A stretch of DNA of 64,000 bases from Corynebacterium capitovis DSM 44611 (GTDB lineage: Bacteria > Actinomycetota > Actinomycetes > Mycobacteriales > Mycobacteriaceae), in NCBI RefSeq assembly GCF_030440535.1, contig NZ_CP047117.1:930001-994000 (forward strand), read 5' to 3'. Below the pieces are notes generated by a model. It had not been told where the DNA came from. It was given only the letters and a program-made list of their open reading frames with translations, and ran no database searches. Shown here piece after piece: positions 45,648-54,500 of the stretch. How positions within the stretch are numbered: the stretch's first letter is position 1; each line of letters starts with the position of its first letter. Made by a program: the position numbers and the translations under genes.

Positions 45648-47714
45648 TTAGGCCGCCACCGGTTGTTCCGAGGGTGTTTCTGCTGCATCTACGGCGGCCT
45701 CTTCAATCGCCTTGTTGGGCCAGACCTGCTTTGCCAGGAGTACGGCTGCGGTTCCGACCGCGACGCCTGCGGCGAGTGCGATGAACATTGCCCACCAGGG
45801 GTCATAGGCGAAAATCACGAAAATCCCACCGTGGGGAGCCCGGACACCCGTGTGGAAGGCCATGGAGACGGCTCCGGCGGTCGCCCCGCCCAGCATCATG
45901 GAAGGAATCACCCGGAAGGGGTCCGCGGCCGCGAACGGAATGGCACCCTCGGAGACGAAGGATAGGCCCAGTAGCCACGCCGACTTGCCGTTTTCCTGCT
46001 CGGCCGGTGTGAAGAGGTTCTTCCGGATGAATGTCGCAATCGACAACGCGATGGGGGGAACCATGCCGGCAATCATGACGGCGGCCATGATCTGGTAGCT
46101 GGCCTCCGTGCCCGCGGACAAACCCGCGGTGCCGAAGAGGTAGGCGGCTTTGTTCACGGGCCCGCCAAGGTCGAAACACATCATGAGGCCGATGATGATG
46201 CCGAGCAGGACCGCCGAAGATCCGCTCATCGAGGACAGCCAGTTCTGCAGGCCGTTCATGATCGCTTCCAACGGGCGGCCGAGCAGGAGGAACATCACGA
46301 GACCGACCGCGAGGGAGGTAAGCAGAGGGATGATCACGACGGGCATGAGCGAGCCGAGCCAGCGTGGAACTTTCCACCCCTGAATCCACAGAGCGATCAA
46401 GCCCGCAAGCAGGCCAGTGATCAAGCCACCGATGAACCCGGCACCCACCATGACCGAAATGGCGCCACCGATAAACCCGGGCGCGATGCCTGGGCGGCCT
46501 GCGAGGCCGTATGCGATATACCCGGACAGGGCAGAGACCACAAAGCCCATGCCCATTTGTCCCGTGGCAAAGAGCACCGCGCCGAGGTAGAGGGCGAGCC
46601 CCGAGCGATCAAAGGTGACCGCGGAGCCGTCGACAAGAACTTCGTGGCCCGGAAGGTGTGCGGGTGAGAACTGGGTGACAATCTCTTCCCACCCATTTGC
46701 CATGTCGTAGCCGCCGACGAGGAATCCGAGGGCGAGGAGCAACCCGCCCGCTGCGACGAAGGGGACCATGTACGACACGCCGGTCATGACGGCCTGCTGG
46801 ATACGGCGGGGCCAGCTCTCGCCTTCCGACGCATCCGTGGCGCCCTCTGCCGCAGCCGTCGAGGATGACGCAGCCGCGATCCGGGGTGCATTGGGGTTGT
46901 TGGCGGCGGCGATGGCATCGTTGATAAGCTTGTCGGCCTCGTTGATACCGCGCTTGACAGGGACGTCAATGACCGGCTTGCCGGCGAACCTAGCCTTGTC
47001 GCGAACGGCGACCTCGTGGGCGAAGATCACCGCGTCGGCGCTTTCAACGAAAGCGGGGTCAAGTCGGTCGCCGCCGGAAGATCCCTGCGGCTCGACGACG
47101 AGCTCGACGTCATCGCGCTTGGATGCGGCCTGGCTCAACGCGTCGGCGGCCATGTACGTGTGGGCGATCCCGGTGGGGCAGGAGGTCACCGCGGCGATGC
47201 GGTACACGCGTTTCGCCGAGGATCCTGGTTGGGCCGCCTGGGCCTTTTTCGCCTTCGGGGCAGCGTTGACAACCTCGAGGACCGCCTGAACAACCTCGTC
47301 GGGGGTTGACACCGAGCGTAGGATATCAACGAAATCCCCGCGGACGAGGGCCCCGGCGAGCTTCGAGAGGATCTTCAGGTGTTCCTTGCCTCCGCCCTCG
47401 GGGGCGGCGATCAGGAACACAAGATCGGTGTCCCCGTCCGGGCCGGAAAAATCCACAGGCCGCGCTAGCCGCGCGAAAGCTAGGGTCGGCTCCGTGACCG
47501 CTGACGTGCGGCAGTGGGGGATCGCGACGCGGCCTTTCACTCCCGTCGGGGCCTTCCCTTCGCGTTCCGTTGCAGCGGCCGCGAGAAGCTCGGCGCTCGA
47601 CGCGCGCCCGGACTTTTCGACGAGTTGGGCGAGGTGGTGAATAACGTCCTGGGGCGCGGCGCCGTAATCGACGTCCAGCGCCACGAGGGGGGCGGATATT
47701 ACAGGGGAGTTCAT
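45648..47714 (-). CDS. ptsF: Fructose-specific PTS enzyme IIABC
   Basis: A 688-residue fused permease that imports and phosphorylates fructose to fructose 1-phosphate. The IIA domain (about 1-150) has the active His67 in VAIPHCRT; IIB (about 168-270) has Cys179 in AVTSCPTGIAHTYMAA; IIC (about 315-665) has some ten membrane segments with GGPVNKAAYLFG and SEGAIPFAAADPFRVIP. The ATG at 47714 has AAGGAGGAAGGG upstream. It lies between fruK and ptsH in one operon. Confidence 0.96.
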   Translation of the reverse strand: MNSPVISAPLVALDVDYGAAPQDVIHHLAQLVEKSGRASSAELLAAAATEREGKAPTGVKGRVAIPHCRTSAVTEPTLAFARLARPVDFSGPDGDTDLVFLIAAPEGGGKEHLKILSKLAGALVRGDFVDILRSVSTPDEVVQAVLEVVNAAPKAKKAQAAQPGSSAKRVYRIAAVTSCPTGIAHTYMAADALSQAASKRDDVELVVEPQGSSGGDRLDPAFVESADAVIFAHEVAVRDKARFAGKPVIDVPVKRGINEADKLINDAIAAANNPNAPRIAAASSSTAAAEGATDASEGESWPRRIQQAVMTGVSYMVPFVAAGGLLLALGFLVGGYDMANGWEEIVTQFSPAHLPGHEVLVDGSAVTFDRSGLALYLGAVLFATGQMGMGFVVSALSGYIAYGLAGRPGIAPGFIGGAISVMVGAGFIGGLITGLLAGLIALWIQGWKVPRWLGSLMPVVIIPLLTSLAVGLVMFLLLGRPLEAIMNGLQNWLSSMSGSSAVLLGIIIGLMMCFDLGGPVNKAAYLFGTAGLSAGTEASYQIMAAVMIAGMVPPIALSIATFIRKNLFTPAEQENGKSAWLLGLSFVSEGAIPFAAADPFRVIPSMMLGGATAGAVSMAFHTGVRAPHGGIFVIFAYDPWWAMFIALAAGVAVGTAAVLLAKQVWPNKAIEEAAVDAAETPSEQPVAA

Positions 47715-47739
47715 GACTGCCCTTCCTCCTTCAAGAGGC

Positions 47740-48720
47740 TTAGGTAACTGGGAAAACGTGCGTGTTCGGAATGTCGAGGTCAGTTGGCGAGGGAATGCCC
47801 GTCCCGGGCAGCGAGGCGGCGGCCGAGCCGTAAGCAACCGCGGTGCGAAGACTGTCCTGATGCGAGGAACCACGAACCCGGCTCATGACGTACCCGGCTA
47901 GGGAGCTGTCACCAGCACCGACTGTGGAGCGAACGGCGATGGGCGGGGGAGTCGCCCCCCACGCGCCGTCACCTGTCACCAGGCAGGCTCCAGCTCCCCC
48001 GAGGGTGACAAGTACTTCCTTCACGCCCAAGGCCGTGAGCGAGCGGGCCGCAACGACAATCTCCCCGAAGTCACCCCGTTCGGCGCTTTCCTCTAGTGCG
48101 ACGCCATCGCGTCCGGTCAACTGACCGAGCTCGAAAGCGTTCGGCTTGAGGACGGTTGGCAACGGGGCCCGGGGATCCGCGTCGAGGGTGCGGCCGAGTG
48201 CGATGAGCGCTGCATCCGAGGTATCAACCGCGATAATGGCCTCGCCTCGCGAGTCGCGGGCAGCCGCCACGAGTTCGGCGTACCAATCCTCGGGGACACC
48301 CGAGGGCAGAGACCCAGCGAGAACCACCGCGTCCGCTTTCGTTTCTGCCACGTTCGATTCCAGGGAGGTGACGAGTGCGCGTGATTCGGCACGGGACAAC
48401 TCTGGACCCGGCTCGTTGATCTTGGTGGTCGTACCGTCGGGCTCGGTCAGCGTTGTGTTTGTTCGCACCACGCCCGTAATCGGGGTGGTTGTAACGGGGA
48501 TTCCAGCAGCGCGGGCCAGAGTGAGGAAAGGGTCATCAGCCCCTGCCGGTGCCAGGGCGAGGGACTGCTCTCCCGCCTTGGCGACGGCGTGGGCGACATT
48601 GATTCCCTTGCCTCCCGCCTCGCGGTGGGCGCTGGAAACACGGCACACACCGCCACGGGCTAGTGAGTCGAGCTCGAGCGTTGCGTCGATACTTGGGTTG
48701 GGCGTCAGAGTGATGATCAC
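47740..48720 (-). CDS. fruK: 1-phosphofructokinase
   Basis: A 326-residue PfkB-family kinase that phosphorylates fructose 1-phosphate to fructose 1,6-bisphosphate, the step after PtsF. The signature AGGKGINVAHA is near residue 37 and the C-terminal TVGAGDSSLAGYVMSR holds the catalytic Asp. The GTG at 48720 was taken as start, with GAGAGG upstream; a TTG at 48738 is in frame. It is the first gene of the fruK-ptsF-ptsH run. Confidence 0.93.
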   Translation of the reverse strand: MIITLTPNPSIDATLELDSLARGGVCRVSSAHREAGGKGINVAHAVAKAGEQSLALAPAGADDPFLTLARAAGIPVTTTPITGVVRTNTTLTEPDGTTTKINEPGPELSRAESRALVTSLESNVAETKADAVVLAGSLPSGVPEDWYAELVAAARDSRGEAIIAVDTSDAALIALGRTLDADPRAPLPTVLKPNAFELGQLTGRDGVALEESAERGDFGEIVVAARSLTALGVKEVLVTLGGAGACLVTGDGAWGATPPPIAVRSTVGAGDSSLAGYVMSRVRGSSHQDSLRTAVAYGSAAASLPGTGIPSPTDLDIPNTHVFPVT

Positions 48721-48759
48721 GGAATCATGCCCTCTCAATATGTGGAGAATTAACCCCAG

Positions 48760-48779
48760 TATGTCCGATTATGTCCGAA
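48760..48779. promoter_or_regulatory. Tandem TATGTCCGA repeats upstream of fruK
   Basis: TATGTCCGAT (48760-48769) and TATGTCCGAA (48770-48779) are head-to-tail 10-bp repeats in the sugR-fruK gap, close to the TGTC-containing sites of DeoR-type SugR. They are candidate operators for the fru operon. Confidence 0.5.
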
Positions 48780-48782
48780 TGG

Positions 48783-49595
48783 TCAACGGTCTGTGTGGGA
48801 ATTCGACACTGAGGTCCCGACAGTCACAACCTCGATATCGTTTTCCCGCAGTTCCTCGACAAACGAACCCGGGGCACCGGTGTCTGTAATTACTACATCG
48901 ATATCTGCCAGAGTGGCGAAACTGACGAGATAGTCGTTCCCGAGCTTTGTAGAATCGCACAGCACAACCGTCGAGCGGGCGTTGGTGATCATGGCGGATT
49001 TTACGGCGGCTTCCTGCGCATCAGCCGTCGAGAGCCCGTGGTCAACCGTCAACGCGTTTGTACCGATGAACGCGACGTCAGCGCGCATCAACGCCAGAGC
49101 CCGAAGTGCGGTGTCGCCGACAACAGCCTGCGTGATGGCTCGGACCGAGCCCCCGAGGAGTTGGACGTTGGGCAGCCCAGCGGAAGAGAGTTCTAACGCA
49201 ATGGGAAGACAGTTCGTCACGATGGGGTGTGAGACGCTCGACCTATCGTGAGCTATCAGCCCCGCCAGCGTCGCGATGGTTGTTCCGGAATCTAGGAAGA
49301 TTCCCCCGTTCGCATTCGACGGAAGGTATTGCAGTGCTGCCTGGGCAATCGCGGACTTTGCCCCGGGCGAGGTGCGAAGGCGAGCGTCGAGAGGAAGCTC
49401 CGTGGTTTGAAACGACTGACTAGCAACCGCTCCTCCGTGAACGCGATGCACGACTCCTTCGCGATTGAGCGCGGCGAGGTCGCGACGGATTGTCTCCGCC
49501 GTCACCCCAAACTTCTCCGCGAGAGCGGTGACGTTGACGCGCCCCTCCACCGCGGTGAGAGAGGCGATCTGGCGACGCCGTTCTTCTGCGTACAT
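48783..49595 (-). CDS. sugR: DeoR-family sugar-responsive repressor (SugR/FruR type)
   Basis: A 270-residue DeoR regulator. The N-terminal winged helix-turn-helix (ALAEKFGVTAETIRRDLAALNREG) is followed by a sugar-phosphate-sensing domain with IFLDSGTTIATLA and FIGTNALTVDHGLSTAD. The N terminus (MYAEERRRQIASLTAVEGRVNVT) and the position beside lexA agree, from memory, with C. glutamicum SugR, the repressor of PTS genes relieved by fructose phosphates. FruR is the alternative name. The ATG at 49595 has AGAGGAGGAG upstream. Confidence 0.8.
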   Translation of the reverse strand: MYAEERRRQIASLTAVEGRVNVTALAEKFGVTAETIRRDLAALNREGVVHRVHGGAVASQSFQTTELPLDARLRTSPGAKSAIAQAALQYLPSNANGGIFLDSGTTIATLAGLIAHDRSSVSHPIVTNCLPIALELSSAGLPNVQLLGGSVRAITQAVVGDTALRALALMRADVAFIGTNALTVDHGLSTADAQEAAVKSAMITNARSTVVLCDSTKLGNDYLVSFATLADIDVVITDTGAPGSFVEELRENDIEVVTVGTSVSNSHTDR

Positions 49596-49663
49596 AGCTC
49601 CTCCTCTGAGGCGGTGTCTGGGCGCCGCTCACGCCGCGCACCGCAATTGTGACAAACGGGGCG

Positions 49664-50353
49664 CTAGAGCGTGCGGAACACGGACACAACCCGCCCCATG
49701 ATCTCCGCCTCGTCCCCCTTAATGGGTGCGAACGCGTCGTTGTGCGGCAGGAGCCAGACGCCACTGGAGTCACGGTGGAATTCCTTAACGGTGGCTTCGC
49801 CGTCGAGTAGAGCGGCTACGAACTCGCCCTCCTCCGCGACAGGTTGCTCGCGAACCACGACCCAGTCACCGTCTAGGATTCCGGCATCCCGCATGGATTC
49901 CCCAACGACCTGCAACATGTACAGCTCACCGTCGCCAAGCAGTTCAGTGGGCAACGGGTAGTAGCTATCCACGTTTTGTTCGGCGAGAATGGGCGTTCCG
50001 GCGGCAATTCGGCCCACTACCGGTATGAAACGGGGCTGAGACGCGTCCTCTGGAACCGGCGCGGACTCTTGTTGAGTCTGCTTTCCGGTCGCAGGGGTCC
50101 CGGGCAGGTGGCGCAGGTCAACGGCGCGGGGCTTATTGGGGTCTCTGCGTAAGAAACCCTTCTTCTCCAGCTCCTTGAGCTGGTAGGCCACGGAAGATGT
50201 TGACTGCAAGCCCGCGGCATCTCCAATTTCGCGGATACTCGGCGGATACCCGCGAAGCACCACGGCGTCTCTGATGACTTCGAGGATGCGTCGCTGCCTA
50301 GCGGACAGGCTGCTCAGATCAGGGCCACCGCGGTCGTCCTTTTTTCGGGCCAT
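49664..50353 (-). CDS. lexA: SOS repressor LexA
   Basis: A 229-residue LexA. The N-terminal winged helix (about 13-75) has [23 protein letters not shown]. The self-cleavage site is Ala118-Gly119 in RIAAGTPI, with catalytic Ser153 ([10 protein letters not shown]) and Lys190 (GEATVKEF). The ATG at 50353 is preceded by GAGGAG about 10 nt upstream; the frame stays open 88 codons further without similarity. It faces divS across a 287-nt gap that contains LexA boxes. Confidence 0.97.
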   Translation of the reverse strand: MARKKDDRGGPDLSSLSARQRRILEVIRDAVVLRGYPPSIREIGDAAGLQSTSSVAYQLKELEKKGFLRRDPNKPRAVDLRHLPGTPATGKQTQQESAPVPEDASQPRFIPVVGRIAAGTPILAEQNVDSYYPLPTELLGDGELYMLQVVGESMRDAGILDGDWVVVREQPVAEEGEFVAALLDGEATVKEFHRDSSGVWLLPHNDAFAPIKGDEAEIMGRVVSVFRTL

Positions 50354-50481
50354 TTCTACATTTCTCCTCGCTGGGTGTGTGAGCGGTAAGCGCAGGCCGA
50401 CTCGTGTCGGGCGCGGGAACATCGAACGGGGTTGAGGCTGGGTTGCTTGTTTCCTCTCAACGTACCAGAGATGGCAAGCAC

Positions 50482-50497
50482 GTTCGAGATTTCGAGG
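50482..50497 (-). promoter_or_regulatory. Weak LexA box in lexA promoter
   Basis: The minus-strand 16-mer starting TCGAAA matches the SOS consensus at 9 of 14 positions and overlaps the -35 region of a TACGTT -10 (complement of 50459-50464). It would allow lexA autoregulation. Confidence 0.4.
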
Positions 50498-50559
50498 CAT
50501 GGCTCCGAGTGGTGGACACCATCGCAAGGGTGTGCTAGAAATCGAACACGTTGGTGTGT

Positions 50560-50575
50560 TCGAACATTCGATCGC
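50560..50575 (+). promoter_or_regulatory. LexA (SOS) box upstream of divS
   Basis: TCGAACATTCGATCGC matches the consensus TCGAAMANNTGTTCGA at 11 of 14 defined positions. Another TCGAACA half-site (50542-50548) and a TGTTCGA half-site (50557-50563) are adjacent. The box lies between a TTGGTG -35-like and a CATACC -10-like sequence. Confidence 0.7.
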
Positions 50576-50640
50576 ATACCCTCCCGACGTGTCGTGACGA
50601 AGGTATACGGTATGCATTAAAGCACAGAAGGATGAGAACG

Positions 50641-50994
50641 ATGACGGCTGTGACCTCTACCTTTTCTACTCGGAACGCAAGCTTCACCTCGGCCCCCGGG
50701 ATGTGGTGGGACGTGGAGCAAACGACAAATCCGGAGTCGGACCTTTTCGAGATACGGAGCTTAGAACCGGTTGATCGAAAATACGGTCCCGTCACTGCAC
50801 ACAACGTGGAAGACGTTGCTGTCGCGCCCTCTCAATTCGAATCCCCCCTCGAACGCCGGATGAGCATCGTGCTGAGCACTTGCCTCGGTCTCGCATTGAT
50901 TATTGGCTCGGCGCTCGGCGGGGTCTTCGCTGGTGAAGGGCAGGGGGCGGGCGCGGCTAGCGACGTCACACGTGAGCTCGCCAGGCTGCCTTAA
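50641..50994 (+). CDS. divS: SOS cell-division suppressor DivS
   Basis: A 117-residue protein with a cytoplasmic N-terminal region and one transmembrane segment at about residues 76-98 ([19 protein letters not shown]). No LysM domain is present, unlike mycobacterial ChiZ in the same position. DivS in C. glutamicum halts septum formation during the SOS response, and the divergent lexA and following nrdR are the same here. The ATG at 50641 was preferred to 50632 because AGAAGG touches the latter. The identification rests mainly on position, size and the single membrane segment. Confidence 0.75.
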   Translation: MTAVTSTFSTRNASFTSAPGMWWDVEQTTNPESDLFEIRSLEPVDRKYGPVTAHNVEDVAVAPSQFESPLERRMSIVLSTCLGLALIIGSALGGVFAGEGQGAGAASDVTRELARLP

Positions 50995-51072
50995 TCACGG
51001 GGCGTGGAGGTAGGATTGGCAGTCTGGGAAAGCCGAGGGGTCTCGGTGGAGAACCGAGCGAAAGGAACTGCC

Positions 51073-51531
51073 GTGTACTGCCCTTTCTGTCACAACGAGC
51101 AGTCGCGAGTGATGGATTCTCGCGTCGTCGATAGCGGTTCGGCTATCCGGCGGAGGCGCGAATGTCCCAGCTGCGGAGGCCGATTTACCACTTTGGAGAA
51201 AGCGATTTTAACTGTCGTCAAGCGTAACGGGGTTATCGAGCCGTTTGACCGCGATAAGCTCATCGTCGGCGTTAAGCGGGCGTGCCAGGGGCGGGACGTC
51301 TCCGATGACGCGCTCAAGCGTCTCGCTCAACAAGTTGAAGAGACTGTCAGGTCCCACGGCAGCTCCCAGGTGGACGCAAACGACATCGGTCTGGCGGTGC
51401 TGGAGCCGCTCCGGCACCTAGACGAGGTCGCGTACCTTCGCTTTGCCTCGGTCTACAAGTCCTTCGACTCCGCCGATGACTTCGAGCAAGAGATCAGGCT
51501 CATGCGACGGCGTGACAGGGGATCCGTCTGA
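51073..51531 (+). CDS. nrdR: Transcriptional repressor NrdR
   Basis: A 152-residue NrdR that represses ribonucleotide reductase genes when dATP is high. The zinc ribbon has Cys3, Cys6, Cys31 and Cys34; an ATP-cone domain follows at about 46-136 ([16 protein letters not shown]). It starts at GTG 51073 with AAAGGAA upstream. It is 78 nt downstream of divS, so partial SOS co-expression is possible. Confidence 0.96.
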   Translation: MYCPFCHNEQSRVMDSRVVDSGSAIRRRRECPSCGGRFTTLEKAILTVVKRNGVIEPFDRDKLIVGVKRACQGRDVSDDALKRLAQQVEETVRSHGSSQVDANDIGLAVLEPLRHLDEVAYLRFASVYKSFDSADDFEQEIRLMRRRDRGSV

Positions 51532-51565
51532 GTGAACGCAGCGAACACAGCAAACCCGCCCGATC

Positions 51566-54500
51566 TTAGGCGAGCTGCGAGATCATTTTCTCAATCCGCT
51601 TCGGGCTAACTGGGCGTGGCGTTCCAAGGCGTTGAGCAAAAATGCTCACCCGCAGCTCCTGGATAGCCCAGAGGATATCTTTGTACAGTTTGCCTCGCCC
51701 GCGGCTCGTGGGCAATTCGCGGAGCTTGGCGTCGAGGCGGGAGCGGACTGAGTCGACGATGTCTTGTCGCTGTGCATCTCGTTCCGGGTCTAGGGCCATG
51801 TCCTCTAGCCTCAGACGGATCGCCTCCAGGTAGCGGGGTAGGTGCTTTAAGCGTTCCATGCCGTGCTTCGTTATCGCGTTCTCGGGAAGGAGGAACGCCA
51901 TCTGCGTACGGATGTCATCGATTGCCGGGCCCTCCCACTTGTCGAGCTCGCGGAGGGTGTCAAGATACTGCGGTAGCGCGGGCGCGATGCCGACTATTGT
52001 GCGCCGCACCTCACCCGCCGCGGCGGAAGCGACTTCTTTGAAGAGTGCGTCGAACTGAGCAGGATCACGGACCGGGCCGCCGCAGGCGAGGAGAAGATCT
52101 CGCACGACAGCAACGCGGGCGTCATTGACCAACCCGCTAGCTCCACCGTGGGGATAGGTGTCCACGGCCACCCGTTGGCGCAGCGGAAGCCCTTTCGTCA
52201 TCTGAGCTTCGGACACGGTGATGCGTCGCAAAAGGAGCGTGAGCGACGCGGTCAACATCGAGGCGTCAGCGGCCTGTCGCGTTGGGTGCACCGTGACCTT
52301 GACGCCGCCGGGGGTCGCCTCAAGCGCCGGGTACGCCTCCACGTGGTTTCCGTCGATAGTGGTTTCGATCGCCTCTGGTATAACCCCCAGCGTGTCGGCG
52401 GTCCAATCCGACACGGAGGCGGTCTCCGAGCGCCGTCCTGCCCGAGAAACCGAGGAGCGAATGTGTCGGGCCTGGCGCGCTTTGAGTTTCGCCAGGTCCT
52501 TATCGTGGTCGATGATGTCACCGTGCTTGTCGATTGCCGCAAATGTGACGCGTAGGTGGGGCGGGAGAGCGTCTGGGTTGAAGTCGGAGCCGTCGATCCC
52601 GGACCCCCCAAGGCCGCGGAGCACGGAGGCGAGCTGTTCGGTTAGGGGAGCGGAAAGGGGTTGCAGAAGGGGGAGAGCGCGCACCGCGAAATCTGGCGCG
52701 GGAACGACGGAGCGACGCAGCGCTTTGGGCAGGGTCCGAATCAGCTCGGTGACCAGCTCTTCTCTCAGGCCTGGCACAAGCCAGTCACAACCGTGGGAGT
52801 CAAACCCAGCAAGCAGCGGTACTGGGACGGCGACGGTAACGCCGTCGAAGGGATCACCCGGCTCGAACTTGTAGGAGAGGGTGTAATCGATGCCCCCCTG
52901 TCGCCAGGTATCGGGAAACGCACCTTCGGCGGCGTCAACGTCTTCGATGAGGAGGTCGGCGGGGTTGAAGTCCAGAAAGTGCGGGTCAACGTGGCGCTTT
53001 TTCTTCCACCACGAGTCGAAATGACGGGCGGTTGTTACCTCGGCGGGCAGTTTTGAGTTGTAGAAGTCGTAGAGCGCGTCGTCGTCGACAAGAATGCCCC
53101 GCCGGCGCAGCTTCTCCTCGATCTCTGAGGCCCTGGCAAGCATCGACTCGTTGTGCTCAATAAAAGCGTGATGTCGGTTCCAATCACCTTCGATGAGAGC
53201 GTGGCGGATAAACATCACCCGGGCCCCCTCGGCGTCGATTCGGTGGTAGGGGACGAGGCGGTCGCGGACGATGGGGACCCCGTAAAGCTGAGAATGTTGA
53301 TGGACCATGGCTGCGGAACGCTTCCGCGACCACACGGGGTCGGAGTAACTGTGCCGCAATAGGCTTGCCGCTGCGCGCTCGACCCATTCGGGCTCGATTG
53401 AGGCCACGTCGCGCGCCCACAGCCGCGACGTTTCTACTAGCTCCGCTGCCATGAGGAACTCGGGCGGGCGCTTCGCTAAAGATGAACCGGGAAAGACCAT
53501 GAACCTCGTTCCCCGCGCCCCCTGGAATTCCCGGGAATCTCCGATCCGCGCGCCGATGTTCGACAGCAACCCGGTGAGCAGAGCTTTGTGGATGGAATCC
53601 GCGTCGCGCTCACCCCCGACGTCAGCGGCGCGCGACCAGCCCATTTGTTTCTCGACGTCCCGCAGCTGCCGCACCAGGTCATACCATTCGCGGATCCTCA
53701 TGTAGTGGAGATACTCCCGCTTCATCCGGGATCGAAAGGCATTGCCTGACAGCTCTTCGCGAGACCCGGCGATGTAGTCCCACAGCGCCAGGGAGGAGAG
53801 GAAATCGGAGCTTTTGTGCTTGAAACGAGCGTGCGCTTGGTCCGCCTGAGCTTGAAAGTCGAGTGGTCGCTCGCGCACATCCTGGATCGTCATCGCGGCG
53901 ACAATGACGGTAACCTCGTCGAGCACACCTAGCCTGTTGGCTTCGACGAGCATGCGCCCCATTTTGGGATCCACGGGTATGCGCGCAACATCTCGACCGA
54001 TCGGCGTCAGGGCGGGCGCGCCGTCGTGCTCTTCATCGGTGATGGCCCCAAGCTCATGCAAGAGGGCAAGGCCATCGCGGATCGACTTAGGGCTCGGGGG
54101 CTGAATGAAAGGAAAGTCGGAGATATCGCCGAGCCGGAGCGAGATCATGGTGAGAATGACGCTCGCGAGGTTGGTACGCAGAATTTCAGGGTCCGTGAAC
54201 GCGGGCCTGGCGGCAAAATTCTCTTCCGAATAAAGCCGTATTGCCACGCCTTCGGCGATGCGACCGCAGCGACCCGCGCGCTGATTGGCCGACGCCTGTG
54301 ACACTTCCTCAATCGGCAAGCGCTGCACCTTTGTTCGGGTGGAGTAGCGCGACACGCGCGCCAGACCCGTGTCCACGACGTAGTGGATACCCGGGACGGT
54401 CAGCGAGGTTTCTGCAATATTGGTGGCCAGCACGATTCGTCGCTTCGCATGCGGTGAGAAGACACGGTGCTGCTCCGCGTTGGACAACCGGCCGAACAGC

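Noticed and set aside
47740..47901. DtxR or GlxR operator sites near the fru operon
   Set aside because: No match close to the DtxR palindrome or TGTGA-N6-TCACA was found in the gaps I read.
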